Source of the DNA: Pseudomonas sp. ML2-2023-3
GTDB lineage: Bacteria > Pseudomonadota > Gammaproteobacteria > Pseudomonadales > Pseudomonadaceae
Reading direction: 5' to 3'
NCBI RefSeq assembly: GCF_037055275.1
Contig: NZ_CP146343.1
Coordinates: 716,501-780,500 of the forward strand
DNA length: 64,000 nt
How positions within the stretch are numbered: position 1 is the stretch's first letter; every line of letters starts with the position of its first letter. Positions 18,902 to 28,714 of the stretch are shown one piece after another. The position numbers were made by a program, and so were the translations under genes. Under the pieces are notes generated by a model. That model was not told the DNA's origin, made no database searches, and saw nothing but the letters and a program-made list of their open reading frames with translations.

Positions 18902-20266
18902 ATGACTAACAAGAACCCGCAAACCCTTCAATGGCAACAACTGAGTAACGACCACCACCTGGCACCATTCAGCGACTTCAAACAGTTGAAGGAAGTGGGC
19001 CCACGTATCATCACGCACGCCAAGGGCGTGTATCTGTGGGACAGCGAAGGCCACAAGATTCTCGACGGCATGGCCGGCCTGTGGTGTGTTGCCATCGGTT
19101 ATGGCCGTGACGAGCTGGCCGAAGCTGCCAGCAAGCAAATGCGCGAGCTGCCGTACTACAACCTGTTTTTCATGACCGCGCACCCGCCGGTGCTCGAGCT
19201 GTCCAAAGCCATCGCCGAGATCGCGCCTGAAGGCATGAATCACGTGTTCTTCACCGGCTCAGGCTCTGAAGGCAACGACACCATGTTGCGTATGGTTCGC
19301 CACTACTGGGCGATCAAGGGCCAGCCCAACAAGAAAACCATCATCAGCCGCAAAAACGGCTACCACGGTTCCACCGTGGCCGGTGCCAGCCTGGGCGGCA
19401 TGACCTACATGCACGAACAGGGTGACTTGCCGATCCCGGGCATTACCCACATCCCGCAGCCGTACTGGTTCGGTGAAGGTGGCGACATGTCCCCGGAAGA
19501 GTTCGGCATCTGGGCTGCCAATCAGCTTGAAGAAAAAATCCTCGAACTGGGCGTCGATAATGTCGGTGCCTTCATTGCCGAGCCGATCCAGGGCGCAGGC
19601 GGCGTGATTGTGCCGCCAGCCACTTACTGGCCACGCATCAAGGAAATCCTGGCCAAGTACGACATTCTCTTTGTTGCCGATGAAGTGATTTGTGGTTTTG
19701 GTCGCACCGGCGAGTGGTTCGGCAGCGATTTCTACGACCTCAAGCCGGACATGATGACCATCGCCAAGGGCTTGACCTCGGGCTACATCCCGATGGGCGG
19801 CCTGATCGTGCGCGACGAGGTGGTTGCCGTGCTCAACGAAGGTGGCGATTTCAACCACGGCTTCACCTACTCGGGACATCCGGTGGCAGCGGCAGTGGCA
19901 CTGGAAAACATCCGCATCCTGCGCGAAGAAAAAATTATCGAGAAGGTCCACGCTGAAACGGCACCGTATTTGCAAAAGCGTTTACGTGAACTGAACGATC
20001 ACCCGTTGGTGGGCGAAGTGCGTGGTGTAGGCCTGTTGGGTGCCATTGAACTGGTGCAGGACAAAGCCACCCGCAAACGTTACGAAGGCCGTGGTGTTGG
20101 CATGATCTGCCGCCAATTCTGCTTCGCTAACGGTCTGATCATGCGTGCCGTAGGTGACACCATGATCATCTCGCCGCCTCTGGTGATAAGCAAAGACGAG
20201 ATCGACGAGCTGGTGACCAAGGCGCGTAAGTGCCTGGATCTGACCTTGGAAACATTGCAAGGTTAA
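18902..20266 (+). CDS. spuC: Polyamine:pyruvate aminotransferase SpuC
   Basis: The 454-residue class III PLP transaminase has the cofactor motif GSGSEGNDTMLRMVRHYWAI, the Walker-like VADEVICGFGRTGEWFGS and the Schiff-base Lys289 in MTIAKGLTSGYIPMGG. It transfers the primary amino group of putrescine and related diamines to pyruvate, giving the aldehyde and alanine. The start MTNKNPQTLQWQQLSNDHH and length match SpuC. A clear ribosome site AAAAGGAGAGCTGT precedes the ATG. A hairpin follows in the gap before spuD. Confidence 0.93.
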   Translation: MTNKNPQTLQWQQLSNDHHLAPFSDFKQLKEVGPRIITHAKGVYLWDSEGHKILDGMAGLWCVAIGYGRDELAEAASKQMRELPYYNLFFMTAHPPVLELSKAIAEIAPEGMNHVFFTGSGSEGNDTMLRMVRHYWAIKGQPNKKTIISRKNGYHGSTVAGASLGGMTYMHEQGDLPIPGITHIPQPYWFGEGGDMSPEEFGIWAANQLEEKILELGVDNVGAFIAEPIQGAGGVIVPPATYWPRIKEILAKYDILFVADEVICGFGRTGEWFGSDFYDLKPDMMTIAKGLTSGYIPMGGLIVRDEVVAVLNEGGDFNHGFTYSGHPVAAAVALENIRILREEKIIEKVHAETAPYLQKRLRELNDHPLVGEVRGVGLLGAIELVQDKATRKRYEGRGVGMICRQFCFANGLIMRAVGDTMIISPPLVISKDEIDELVTKARKCLDLTLETLQG

Positions 20267-20320
20267 CTGCTAGGCTTTGGGCGCAAGACAACTTCGGTTT
20301 TAAAGTAGGCAATTGCGCTC

Positions 20321-20343
20321 AGAGCCTTAAGAATCAAGGCTCT
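20321..20343 (+). terminator. Hairpin between spuC and spuD, possible attenuator
   Basis: AGAGCCTT and AAGGCTCT form an 8-bp stem with loop AAGAATC, followed by TTCCTT. It could partly end transcription of spuABC or protect an mRNA end. Confidence 0.5.
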
Positions 20344-20450
20344 TTCCTTGAAAGCCTGCCCCAGATCTTGCCAGACTAGCCTCCGGCTTTAGTCACCTTG
20401 AGATCAGGTCGCTGAATCGGTGGTTTAAAAGAACAATTGGAGCATTACAG

Positions 20451-21563
20451 ATGACGGCATCCGGATTTAAAAAAGCTGGCAAGACACTTCTCGCTCTCTC
20501 CTTGATGGGCGTGATGGCTGGGGCAGCTCAAGCTGCGGACAAGGTTCTGCACATTTACAACTGGTCCGATTACATCGCACCCGACACCGTTAAAAAATTC
20601 GAAGACCAAACCGGTATCAAGGTGGTCTACGACGTGTTCGACAGCAACGAGACCCTTGAGGCCAAGCTGCTGGCGGGCAAGTCCGGCTACGACATCGTCG
20701 TGCCGTCCAACAATTTCCTGGCCAAGCAGATCAAGGCCGGGGTTTACCAGGAGCTGGACCGTTCCAAGCTCCCTGACTGGAAAAACCTCGATCCTGCGTT
20801 GCTCAAGGCCGTTGGCGATGCCAGCGACAAAGACAACAAACATGCGTTCCCCTACATGTGGGGCACCATCGGTATTGGCTACAACCCTGAGAAGGTCAAG
20901 GCTGCCCTGGGCGTCGACACCATCGATTCCTGGGACGTGCTGTTCAAGCCAGAGAACGCTGCCAAGCTCAAGAGCTGCGGCATAAGCTTCCTCGATTCGC
21001 CGACCGAAATGATCCCGGCCGCCCTGCACTACCTGGGCTACCCGACCGATTCCCAAGACAAGAAGCAACTGGCTGAAGCCGAAGCGCTGTTCTTGAAAAT
21101 TCGTCCTTCGGTTGGCTACTTCCACTCCTCCAAGTACATCTCCGACCTTGCCAACGGCAACATCTGCGTCGCAGTGGGTTACTCGGGTGACCTGGAGCAG
21201 TCCATCTCCCGCGCCAAAGAAGCCGGTGACAAGGTCAAGCTCAAGTACGTGATTCCTAAAGAAGGTGCTGGCAGCTTCTACGACATGGTCGCCATTCCCA
21301 AGGATGCCGAAAACGTTGACGCCGCTTACGCCTGGATGAACTTCCTGATGCAGCCAGAAGTCATGGCCGAGATCACCAACAGCGTGCGCTTCCCGAACGG
21401 TAACAAGGCTGCAACGCCACTGGTGAATAAAGACATCTCTGGCGACCCGAGCATTTATCCGTCCGATGAAGTGAAAGCCAAGCTGTACGCCATCAGCGAT
21501 CTGCCACCTACAACGTTGCGTTTGCTGACGCGCAGCTGGACCAAGATCAAGTCCGGTAAATAA
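20451..21563 (+). CDS. spuD: Putrescine-binding periplasmic protein SpuD
   Basis: The 370-residue precursor has a Sec signal peptide ([20 protein letters not shown], cleavage near AQA-ADK at about residue 29). The mature start [19 protein letters not shown] and the ligand-pocket stretch [17 protein letters not shown] are typical of SpuD/PotF. The family binds polyamines through acidic and aromatic residues; assignment to putrescine rests on operon order and closeness to SpuD. It is followed by a second binding protein, separated by an unusually long gap containing an inverted repeat. Confidence 0.92.
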   Translation: MTASGFKKAGKTLLALSLMGVMAGAAQAADKVLHIYNWSDYIAPDTVKKFEDQTGIKVVYDVFDSNETLEAKLLAGKSGYDIVVPSNNFLAKQIKAGVYQELDRSKLPDWKNLDPALLKAVGDASDKDNKHAFPYMWGTIGIGYNPEKVKAALGVDTIDSWDVLFKPENAAKLKSCGISFLDSPTEMIPAALHYLGYPTDSQDKKQLAEAEALFLKIRPSVGYFHSSKYISDLANGNICVAVGYSGDLEQSISRAKEAGDKVKLKYVIPKEGAGSFYDMVAIPKDAENVDAAYAWMNFLMQPEVMAEITNSVRFPNGNKAATPLVNKDISGDPSIYPSDEVKAKLYAISDLPPTTLRLLTRSWTKIKSGK

Positions 21564-21573
21564 CCAAGCGCTG

Positions 21574-21665
21574 TGTAGTCGCTGCCGAAGGCTGCGAAGG
21601 GTTGCGTAGCAACCCGTTGTCCCAAAGGCTCCGCGCTCCCCTCGCAGCCTGAAGCAGCGGCTACA
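21574..21665. repeat. GTAGTCGCTG-type inverted repeat inside the spu operon
   Basis: TGTAGTCGCTGCCGAAGGCT with GCGAAGGG on the left is mirrored by CCTCGCAGCCT and AGCAGCGGCTACA on the right. An inner hairpin GGGTTGCG/GCAACCC also exists. It begins 11 bases past the spuD stop. Confidence 0.75.
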
Positions 21666-21791
21666 GAATCTTGGATAAACGGATACAAATCAGGGCTTTA
21701 CGGTAATTAATCGCGGAAAACTTTGCTGTGTCGGTTTATCGAGGGTAAGTTGCGCGCCGGTTTTGTCTTTGGCGGTTCGACTGCCGTGTGA

Positions 21792-22925
<1,134 letters not shown>

Positions 22926-22948
22926 TCTCGCAAGACCACCTATCCAAG

Positions 22949-22969
22949 GCCCGACCATCTAGGTCGGGC
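22949..22969 (+). terminator. Hairpin between spuE and spuF, likely attenuator
   Basis: GCCCGACC pairs perfectly with GGTCGGGC around ATCTA. The tail (TGCTAAATTTG) is poor in T, so partial termination or mRNA-end protection is more likely than full termination. Confidence 0.5.
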
Positions 22970-22994
22970 TGCTAAATTTGTTGGGAGTTTCGTA

Positions 22995-24137
22995 ATGGCT
23001 GTTGCCTCCGGCGCCTATAAGAAAGCCCTCGAGGGCGACCAGACACCTAAAAAGGTGTTGGTCAAAATCGACCGGGTCACGAAAAAATTCGACGAGACGA
23101 TTGCCGTGGACGATGTGTCCCTGGAAATCAACAAGGGCGAAATCTTCGCCCTGCTCGGCGGATCGGGATCGGGCAAATCGACTTTGCTGCGCATGCTCGC
23201 CGGTTTCGAGCGCCCAACAGAGGGCCGTATTTTCCTCGACGGTGTAGACATCACTGACATGCCGCCTTACGAGCGGCCGATCAACATGATGTTCCAGTCC
23301 TATGCCCTGTTCCCGCATATGACTGTGGCCCAGAACATCGCCTTCGGCCTCAAGCAGGACAAAATGTCCAATGCCGAGATCGATGCCCGCGTGGGCGAAA
23401 TGCTCAAGCTGGTCCACATGAGCCAGTACGCCAAACGCAAGCCCCATCAGTTGTCCGGTGGTCAGCGTCAGCGTGTGGCTCTGGCCCGTTCGCTGGCCAA
23501 GCGTCCGAAACTGCTGCTGCTCGATGAGCCGATGGGCGCACTGGACAAAAAACTGCGTTCGCAGATGCAGCTTGAACTGGTGGAAATCATCGAGCGCGTC
23601 GGCGTGACCTGCGTCATGGTGACCCACGATCAGGAAGAGGCCATGACCATGGCCCAGCGAATCGCGATCATGCACCTGGGCTGGATCGCCCAGATCGGCA
23701 GCCCGATCGACATTTACGAGACACCGGTCAGCCGTCTGGTGTGCGAGTTCATCGGTAACGTCAACCTGTTCGACGGTGAAGTGGTTGACGACGCTGAAGG
23801 CTATGCGCGCATCAAGTGCCCGGAGCTGGAGAACGACATTTACGTCGGTCACGGCGTCAGCACTTCGGTGGAAGACAAACACACCACCTACGCCATCCGC
23901 CCGGAAAAAATGCTCGTCACCACCGAAAAACCGGCCTGTGAGTACAACTGGTCGCGGGGCAAGGTGCATGACATCGCCTACCTGGGTGGTCACTCGGTGT
24001 TTTACGTCGAATTGCCGAGCGGCAAGCTGGTGCAGTCCTTTGTGGCCAACGCCGAACGCCGTGGCGCGCGCCCTACCTGGGACGACGAAGTCTACGTGTG
24101 GTGGGAAGACGACAGCGGCGTGGTACTGCGCTCATGA
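22995..24137 (+). CDS. spuF: Polyamine ABC transporter ATP-binding protein SpuF
   Basis: The 380-residue ATPase is of the PotA/PotG type, with a C-terminal TOBE regulatory domain from about residue 285. Motifs are Walker A GGSGSGKSTLLRMLAG, Q-loop MMFQSYALFPHMTV, signature LSGGQRQRVALARSL, Walker B LLLLDEPMGALDKKLR and VTHDQEEAMTMAQ. It powers uptake of putrescine and spermidine through SpuG/SpuH. Its stop overlaps the spuG start as ATGA. Confidence 0.93.
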   Translation: MAVASGAYKKALEGDQTPKKVLVKIDRVTKKFDETIAVDDVSLEINKGEIFALLGGSGSGKSTLLRMLAGFERPTEGRIFLDGVDITDMPPYERPINMMFQSYALFPHMTVAQNIAFGLKQDKMSNAEIDARVGEMLKLVHMSQYAKRKPHQLSGGQRQRVALARSLAKRPKLLLLDEPMGALDKKLRSQMQLELVEIIERVGVTCVMVTHDQEEAMTMAQRIAIMHLGWIAQIGSPIDIYETPVSRLVCEFIGNVNLFDGEVVDDAEGYARIKCPELENDIYVGHGVSTSVEDKHTTYAIRPEKMLVTTEKPACEYNWSRGKVHDIAYLGGHSVFYVELPSGKLVQSFVANAERRGARPTWDDEVYVWWEDDSGVVLRS

Positions 24138-25054
24138 ACATGCGGAAGCTCAAACGCCGACTGCAACGAATAACCCCCGGTGGCCGTCATGTGGTCATCG
24201 GGATTCCATTCCTGTGGCTGTTTCTGTTTTTCATGCTGCCGTTCTTCATCGTCTTGAAGATCAGTTTTGCCGAAGCTGATGTCGCGATTCCGCCGTATAC
24301 CGAGATCTACAGCTACGTTGACCAGAAAATCCAGCTGCTGCTGAACCTGGGCAACTACGCCATGCTGGGCGACGACGAGCTGTACATCGCTGCCTACCTG
24401 GGCTCGCTGAAGATGGCCTTTTTCAGCACGGCGTTGTGCCTGCTGATCGGTTATCCAATGGCCTATGCCATCGCCAATGCGCGCAAAGAGATGCAGACCG
24501 TGCTGGTGCTGCTGATCATGATGCCGACCTGGACCGCGATCCTGATCCGGGTGTATGCCTGGATGGGCATCCTCAGCAACAACGGCCTGCTCAATGGTTT
24601 CCTGATGTCGATGGGCTGGATCAGCGAACCGCTGCAGATCCTCAACACCAACATCGCGGTGTACATCGGCATCGTCTATTCGTACCTGCCGTTCATGATC
24701 CTGCCGCTGTACGCCAACCTTGTGAAGCACGACACCAGCCTGCTGGAAGCCGCGTCTGACCTGGGTTCGAGCACGTTCAACAGCTTCTGGAAAATCACGG
24801 TCCCGTTGTCGAAAAACGGCATCATTGCCGGCTGCATGCTGGTGTTTATCCCGGTGGTGGGCGAGTTCGTGATTCCGGAACTGCTCGGCGGCCCGGAAAC
24901 CCTGATGATCGGTAAAGTGTTGTGGCAAGAGTTCTTCAACAACCGTGACTGGCCGGTGGCGTCTGCGCTTGCCGTGGTCATGCTGGCGATCCTGATCGTG
25001 CCCATCATTCTGTTCAACCGCAGCCAGGCTAAAGAGCTGGAGGGCAAGATATGA
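24134..25054 (+). CDS. spuG: Polyamine ABC transporter permease SpuG
   Basis: A six-helix inner-membrane permease of 306 residues like PotH, beginning MNMRKLKRRLQRITPGGRHV. The EAA loop EAASDLGSSTFNSFWKITVP faces SpuF. A longer frame opens inside spuF, but the ATG at 24134 overlaps the spuF stop by four bases, the usual coupling, and gives the normal PotH-like N-terminus. The stop overlaps spuH in the same way. Confidence 0.92.
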   Translation: MNMRKLKRRLQRITPGGRHVVIGIPFLWLFLFFMLPFFIVLKISFAEADVAIPPYTEIYSYVDQKIQLLLNLGNYAMLGDDELYIAAYLGSLKMAFFSTALCLLIGYPMAYAIANARKEMQTVLVLLIMMPTWTAILIRVYAWMGILSNNGLLNGFLMSMGWISEPLQILNTNIAVYIGIVYSYLPFMILPLYANLVKHDTSLLEAASDLGSSTFNSFWKITVPLSKNGIIAGCMLVFIPVVGEFVIPELLGGPETLMIGKVLWQEFFNNRDWPVASALAVVMLAILIVPIILFNRSQAKELEGKI

Positions 25055-25941
25055 ATCGCATCCGTTTTTCTAGCTTCATGTTGGTCGCGGGGTTGCTGTT
25101 CATCTACCTGCCGATGCTGATCCTGGTGATCTACTCGTTCAACGCCTCCAAGCTGGTCACGGTGTGGGGCGGCTGGTCGCTGAAGTGGTATGTGGGCCTG
25201 CTGGACAACACGCAACTGATGGGCTCGGTGATGCGCTCGCTGGAGATCGCGCTGTACACGGCGATTGCAGCGGTGGCGCTGGGGACGTTGGCAGCATTCG
25301 TGCTGACCCGTATCAGTCGCTTCAAGGGCCGTACGTTGTTTGGCGGCCTGGTGACGGCGCCGCTGGTGATGCCTGAAGTGATCACCGGTCTGTCGCTGTT
25401 GCTGCTGTTCGTGGCCATGGCGCAGATGATCGGCTGGCCGCAAGAGCGTGGCCTGGTCACTATCTGGATCGCCCACACCACGTTCTGTTCGGCCTATGTG
25501 GCCGTGGTGGTGTCGTCGCGTCTGCGTGAGCTGGACCTGTCGATCGAGGAAGCGGCGATGGACCTGGGTGCCAAGCCGTGGAAGGTGTTCTTTCTGATCA
25601 CCATCCCGATGATCGCACCATCGCTGGCCGCAGGCGCCATGATGTCCTTTGCCCTGTCGCTGGACGACCTGGTACTGGCCAGCTTCGTGTCGGGGCCGGG
25701 CTCCACAACCTTGCCGATGGAAGTGTTCTCGGCGGTGCGCCTGGGGGTCAAACCCGAGATCAACGCCGTGGCCAGCCTGATCCTGCTGGCGGTATCGCTG
25801 GTGACCTTCATGGTGTGGTTCTTCAGCCGTCGTGCTGAAGAGCACCGCAAAAAGGCCATTCAGCAAGCCATCGACGAATCGGCGGCAGAGTCCTGGAAGC
25901 AACCTGATGTGCGTCGTGCACAGTCGACAAACGCGGTTTAA
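25051..25941 (+). CDS. spuH: Polyamine ABC transporter permease SpuH
   Basis: The second permease subunit (296 residues, PotI-like) starts MNRIRFSSFMLVAGLLFIYL and has six hydrophobic segments and the loop EEAAMDLGAKPWKVFFLITIP that docks on SpuF. The C-terminal tail of about 35 residues is charged and hydrophilic. It is the last gene of spuABCDEFGH and is followed by a strong terminator 12 bases after the stop. Confidence 0.92.
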   Translation: MNRIRFSSFMLVAGLLFIYLPMLILVIYSFNASKLVTVWGGWSLKWYVGLLDNTQLMGSVMRSLEIALYTAIAAVALGTLAAFVLTRISRFKGRTLFGGLVTAPLVMPEVITGLSLLLLFVAMAQMIGWPQERGLVTIWIAHTTFCSAYVAVVVSSRLRELDLSIEEAAMDLGAKPWKVFFLITIPMIAPSLAAGAMMSFALSLDDLVLASFVSGPGSTTLPMEVFSAVRLGVKPEINAVASLILLAVSLVTFMVWFFSRRAEEHRKKAIQQAIDESAAESWKQPDVRRAQSTNAV

Positions 25942-25953
25942 GCCTGCGTCATA

Positions 25954-25993
25954 AAAAAACCTCGCCTCCTGTGACAGGGTGGCGAGGTTTTTT
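25954..25993. terminator. Bidirectional terminator between spuH and the PF03640 gene
   Basis: AAAAAACCTCGCC and GGCGAGGTTTTTT form a long stem flanked by A and T runs, so it can stop transcripts from both converging genes. Confidence 0.85.
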
Positions 25994-26022
25994 ATGGGCC
26001 AGGGTGAGGGCTTTTGATCCTT

Positions 26023-26403
26023 CTAAGGCTTGGCCACCATCCAGGCTCCGTCCATTTTGCCGTCACCGGTGGCGTCGCCAGCCTTTTTGTCCATGACAAA
26101 GGTATACAGCGGCTTGCCGTCATAGGCCCACTGCATGGTGCCGTCATCACGCTTGATCATGGTCCATTTGCCCATGTCTTTGTGGTCGCCACTGACCATC
26201 AGAGGTGGCCAGTTAGCTGCGCACTTGTCATTGCACATGGATTTACCGCCCGCATCCTTGGCGAAGGTGTAGAGCGTCATACCGTTGTGGTCGACAAGCA
26301 TGCCATCCTTGGTCATCGCCGGATCAGCCGCAAATGCCAGACTTGGCAAGGTAAAGGCTGCAGCTAACAGCAATGTCTTTAGGGAAAACGAGCTAGAAGT
26401 CAT
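26023..26403 (-). CDS. Small secreted protein of the PF03640 repeat family
   Basis: The 126-residue precursor begins MTSSSFSLKTLLLAAAFTLP with a signal peptide ending AFA-ADP. The mature protein carries two copies of the DHNGMTLYTFAKD / YDGKPLYTFVMDK type of repeat, and a Cys pair in SMCNDKCAANWPPL, hallmarks of the secreted repeat family PF03640. Its function is unknown; periplasmic location is inferred from the signal sequence. The ATG at 26403 follows AGAGGACGATTCCG and is chosen over an upstream one 51 bases away. It is divergent from phoB, and a Pho-box-like site faces it. Confidence 0.85.
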   Translation of the reverse strand: MTSSSFSLKTLLLAAAFTLPSLAFAADPAMTKDGMLVDHNGMTLYTFAKDAGGKSMCNDKCAANWPPLMVSGDHKDMGKWTMIKRDDGTMQWAYDGKPLYTFVMDKKAGDATGDGKMDGAWMVAKP

Positions 26404-26484
26404 CGGAATCGTCCTCTTTGTGGTTGTACGATTTGCACTCAAAGCGTAGTTCACTAACCGCTAGCGCGCGTTCCAACCCCAAAG

Positions 26485-26513
26485 CTGTCACACGACTGCA
26501 ATAATTCCGTTAT
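26485..26513 (+). promoter_or_regulatory. Pho box of phoB
   Basis: Three 7-base units spaced by 11 bases, CTGTCAC, CTGCAAT and CCGTTAT, match the Pho-box unit CTGTCAT at 6, 5 and 5 positions. A -10-like TCTAAT (26513-26518) lies ten bases past the second unit. PhoB autoregulation is the expected meaning. Confidence 0.7.
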
Positions 26514-26525
26514 CTAATGCGCCAC

Positions 26526-26543
26526 AAGACAGTTAAATGACAC
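26526..26543 (-). promoter_or_regulatory. Second Pho-box-like site on the opposite strand
   Basis: Read leftward, GTGTCAT-TTAA-CTGTCTT matches two Pho-box units (6 of 7 each, correct 4-base spacer). It faces the PF03640 gene and lies between the phoB promoter and its start codon. Confidence 0.5.
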
Positions 26544-26555
26544 GAGGATTACGGC

Positions 26556-27248
26556 ATGGTTGGCAGGAGCATTTTGATCGTTGATGACGAGGCGCCGATT
26601 CGCGAGATGATCGCCGTGGCCTTGGAAATGGCGGGCTACGACTGCCTTGAAGCCGATAATGCTCAGGACGCCCACGCCATCATCGTGGACCGCAAGCCGG
26701 ACCTTATCCTGCTCGACTGGATGCTGCCTGGTGGCACTTCGGGGATCGAACTGGCCCGACGTCTCAAGCGTGAAGAGCTGACCAGCGATATTCCGATCAT
26801 CATGCTCACGGCCAAGGGCGAAGAAGACAACAAGATCCAGGGGCTCGAAGTGGGCGCTGATGACTACATCACCAAGCCATTTTCCCCCCGTGAACTGGTT
26901 GCCCGCCTCAAGGCCGTGCTGCGCCGTGCAGGCCCTGCCGATGCCGAATCCCCTATCGAGATCGGCGGCTTGCTGCTCGATCCCATCAGCCACCGCGTGA
27001 CCATCGACGGCACCCCCGCCGAAATGGGCCCTACCGAATACCGCCTGCTGCAGTTCTTCATGACCCACCAGGAACGTGCCTACACCCGCGGTCAATTGCT
27101 CGACCAGGTCTGGGGCGGCAACGTGTACGTGGAGGAGCGCACCGTGGACGTGCATATCCGCCGCCTGCGCAAAGCCCTCGGTGAGGCTTATGAAAATCTG
27201 GTACAAACCGTGCGTGGCACCGGTTACCGGTTTTCGACCAAGGCCTGA
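26556..27248 (+). CDS. phoB: Phosphate-regulon response regulator PhoB
   Basis: The 230-residue OmpR-family regulator has a receiver domain (residues 1-120) with acidic pocket D10/D11, phosphoacceptor Asp54 in [10 protein letters not shown] and Lys in [11 protein letters not shown], then a winged-helix DNA-binding domain ending [20 protein letters not shown] and VRGTGYRFS. Phosphorylated by PhoR at low phosphate, it activates Pho-box promoters. Pho-box-like repeats lie directly upstream, implying autoregulation. phoR follows 44 bases later. Confidence 0.95.
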   Translation: MVGRSILIVDDEAPIREMIAVALEMAGYDCLEADNAQDAHAIIVDRKPDLILLDWMLPGGTSGIELARRLKREELTSDIPIIMLTAKGEEDNKIQGLEVGADDYITKPFSPRELVARLKAVLRRAGPADAESPIEIGGLLLDPISHRVTIDGTPAEMGPTEYRLLQFFMTHQERAYTRGQLLDQVWGGNVYVEERTVDVHIRRLRKALGEAYENLVQTVRGTGYRFSTKA

Positions 27249-27292
27249 TCCCGGCTTTATCTGATCCAACGGCAAGCAAGGACCCGCGCGAC

Positions 27293-28615
27293 GTGAATCA
27301 AAACTGGCATGGCACTCTGATTCGTCATTTGTTGCTTCTGGTCGCCGGCTGCCTGGTGGTCGGGCTGCTCAGTGGCTATTACGGCTGGAGCCTGGCCATT
27401 GGCCTGGCGTTCTATCTGGGCTGGACACTCAAGCAGTTGTTGCGTTTGCACGAATGGCTGCGCCAGCACAAACCCGACGAAGCCCCCCCCGATGGCTACG
27501 GCCTGTGGGGCGAAGTGTTCGACAGCATCTACCATCTGCAACGCCGCGATCAGCGTGTGCGCGGGCGTCTGCAAGCGGTGATCGATCGGGTACAAGAGTC
27601 TACGGCCGCCCTGCAGGACGCGGTGGTGATGCTCGACAGTGATGGCAATCTGGAATGGTGGAACCGCGCGGCAGAGACCCTGCTGGGGCTCAAGACGCCC
27701 CAGGACAGCGGCCAGCCTGTGAGCAATCTGGTGCGTCACCCGCGCTTCAAGGAATATTTCGAGCTGGGCAATTACGTTGAGCCGCTGGATATCCCTTCAC
27801 CGGTCAACGACCACCTGCGCATCCAGCTCTACATCACGCGCTATGGCAACAACGAACACCTGATGCTGGTGCGCGACGTGACGCGGATTCATCAGCTGGA
27901 GCAAATGCGCAAAGACTTTATCGCCAACGTGTCCCACGAACTGCGTACGCCGTTGACGGTGATCTGCGGCTATCTGGAAACCCTGCTCGATAATGTCGAA
28001 GACGTGAACCCGCGCTGGAAACGGCCCTTGTCGCAAATGCAGCAACAGGGCGAGCGCATGCAGACCCTGCTCAACGACTTGCTGCTTCTGGCCAAGCTCG
28101 AAGCCACGGACTACCCCTCGGACAACCAGCCGGTGGCCGTCGACCTGTTACTGCGCTCGATCAAAAGCGACGCCCAGGCGTTGTCCGGGCAGCGCAACCA
28201 GACGATTACCCTGGACGTCGAAGCCGATTGTGCCCTCAAAGGCAGTGAAGCCGAATTGCGCAGCGCGTTTTCCAATCTGGTCTTTAACGCGGTCAAATAC
28301 ACCCCCGATGGTGGCAGCGTGCGCATTCGCTGGTGGGCGGACAGCAGCGGAGCGCACCTGAGCGTGCAGGACTCGGGCGTGGGCATCGACAACAAGCACT
28401 TGTCGCGCCTGACCGAACGCTTCTACCGCGTGGACTCCAGCCGTAACGCCAGCACTGGCGGCACCGGGTTGGGGCTGGCCATCGTCAAACATGTCTTGTT
28501 GCGCCATCGTGCGCGCCTGGAGATCAGCAGTGTGTTGGGCCACGGCAGCACCTTCACCTGCCATTTCGCGCCGACCCAAGTGACAAAATCATCGCCCGGT
28601 ACGCTGATCGACTAG
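27293..28615 (+). CDS. phoR: Phosphate-regulon sensor histidine kinase PhoR
   Basis: The 440-residue kinase starts at GTG (MNQNWHGTLIRHLLLLVAGC) with two closely spaced membrane segments up to about residue 42 and almost no periplasmic part, as usual for PhoR. A PAS domain spans about residues 95-195, the phosphoacceptor His215 is in ANVSHELRTPLTV, and the ATPase domain has LVFNAVKYTPDGG, DSGVGID and GGTGLGLAIVKHV. It phosphorylates PhoB, normally under control of PhoU and the Pst transporter, whose genes are not next to it here. Confidence 0.95.
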   Translation: MNQNWHGTLIRHLLLLVAGCLVVGLLSGYYGWSLAIGLAFYLGWTLKQLLRLHEWLRQHKPDEAPPDGYGLWGEVFDSIYHLQRRDQRVRGRLQAVIDRVQESTAALQDAVVMLDSDGNLEWWNRAAETLLGLKTPQDSGQPVSNLVRHPRFKEYFELGNYVEPLDIPSPVNDHLRIQLYITRYGNNEHLMLVRDVTRIHQLEQMRKDFIANVSHELRTPLTVICGYLETLLDNVEDVNPRWKRPLSQMQQQGERMQTLLNDLLLLAKLEATDYPSDNQPVAVDLLLRSIKSDAQALSGQRNQTITLDVEADCALKGSEAELRSAFSNLVFNAVKYTPDGGSVRIRWWADSSGAHLSVQDSGVGIDNKHLSRLTERFYRVDSSRNASTGGTGLGLAIVKHVLLRHRARLEISSVLGHGSTFTCHFAPTQVTKSSPGTLID

Positions 28616-28714
28616 GCCCTGCGGCCTTTGCCCACTAGGCAAGGGCCACATCAGCCGTTACATTGTTTGGCCATATCTCCCCATTTGTAACGACGGAACC
28701 CGTAAAACTCCATC

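Noticed and set aside
24676..25902. A 408-codon open frame opposite spuG/spuH
   Set aside because: Shadow of two well supported permease genes.
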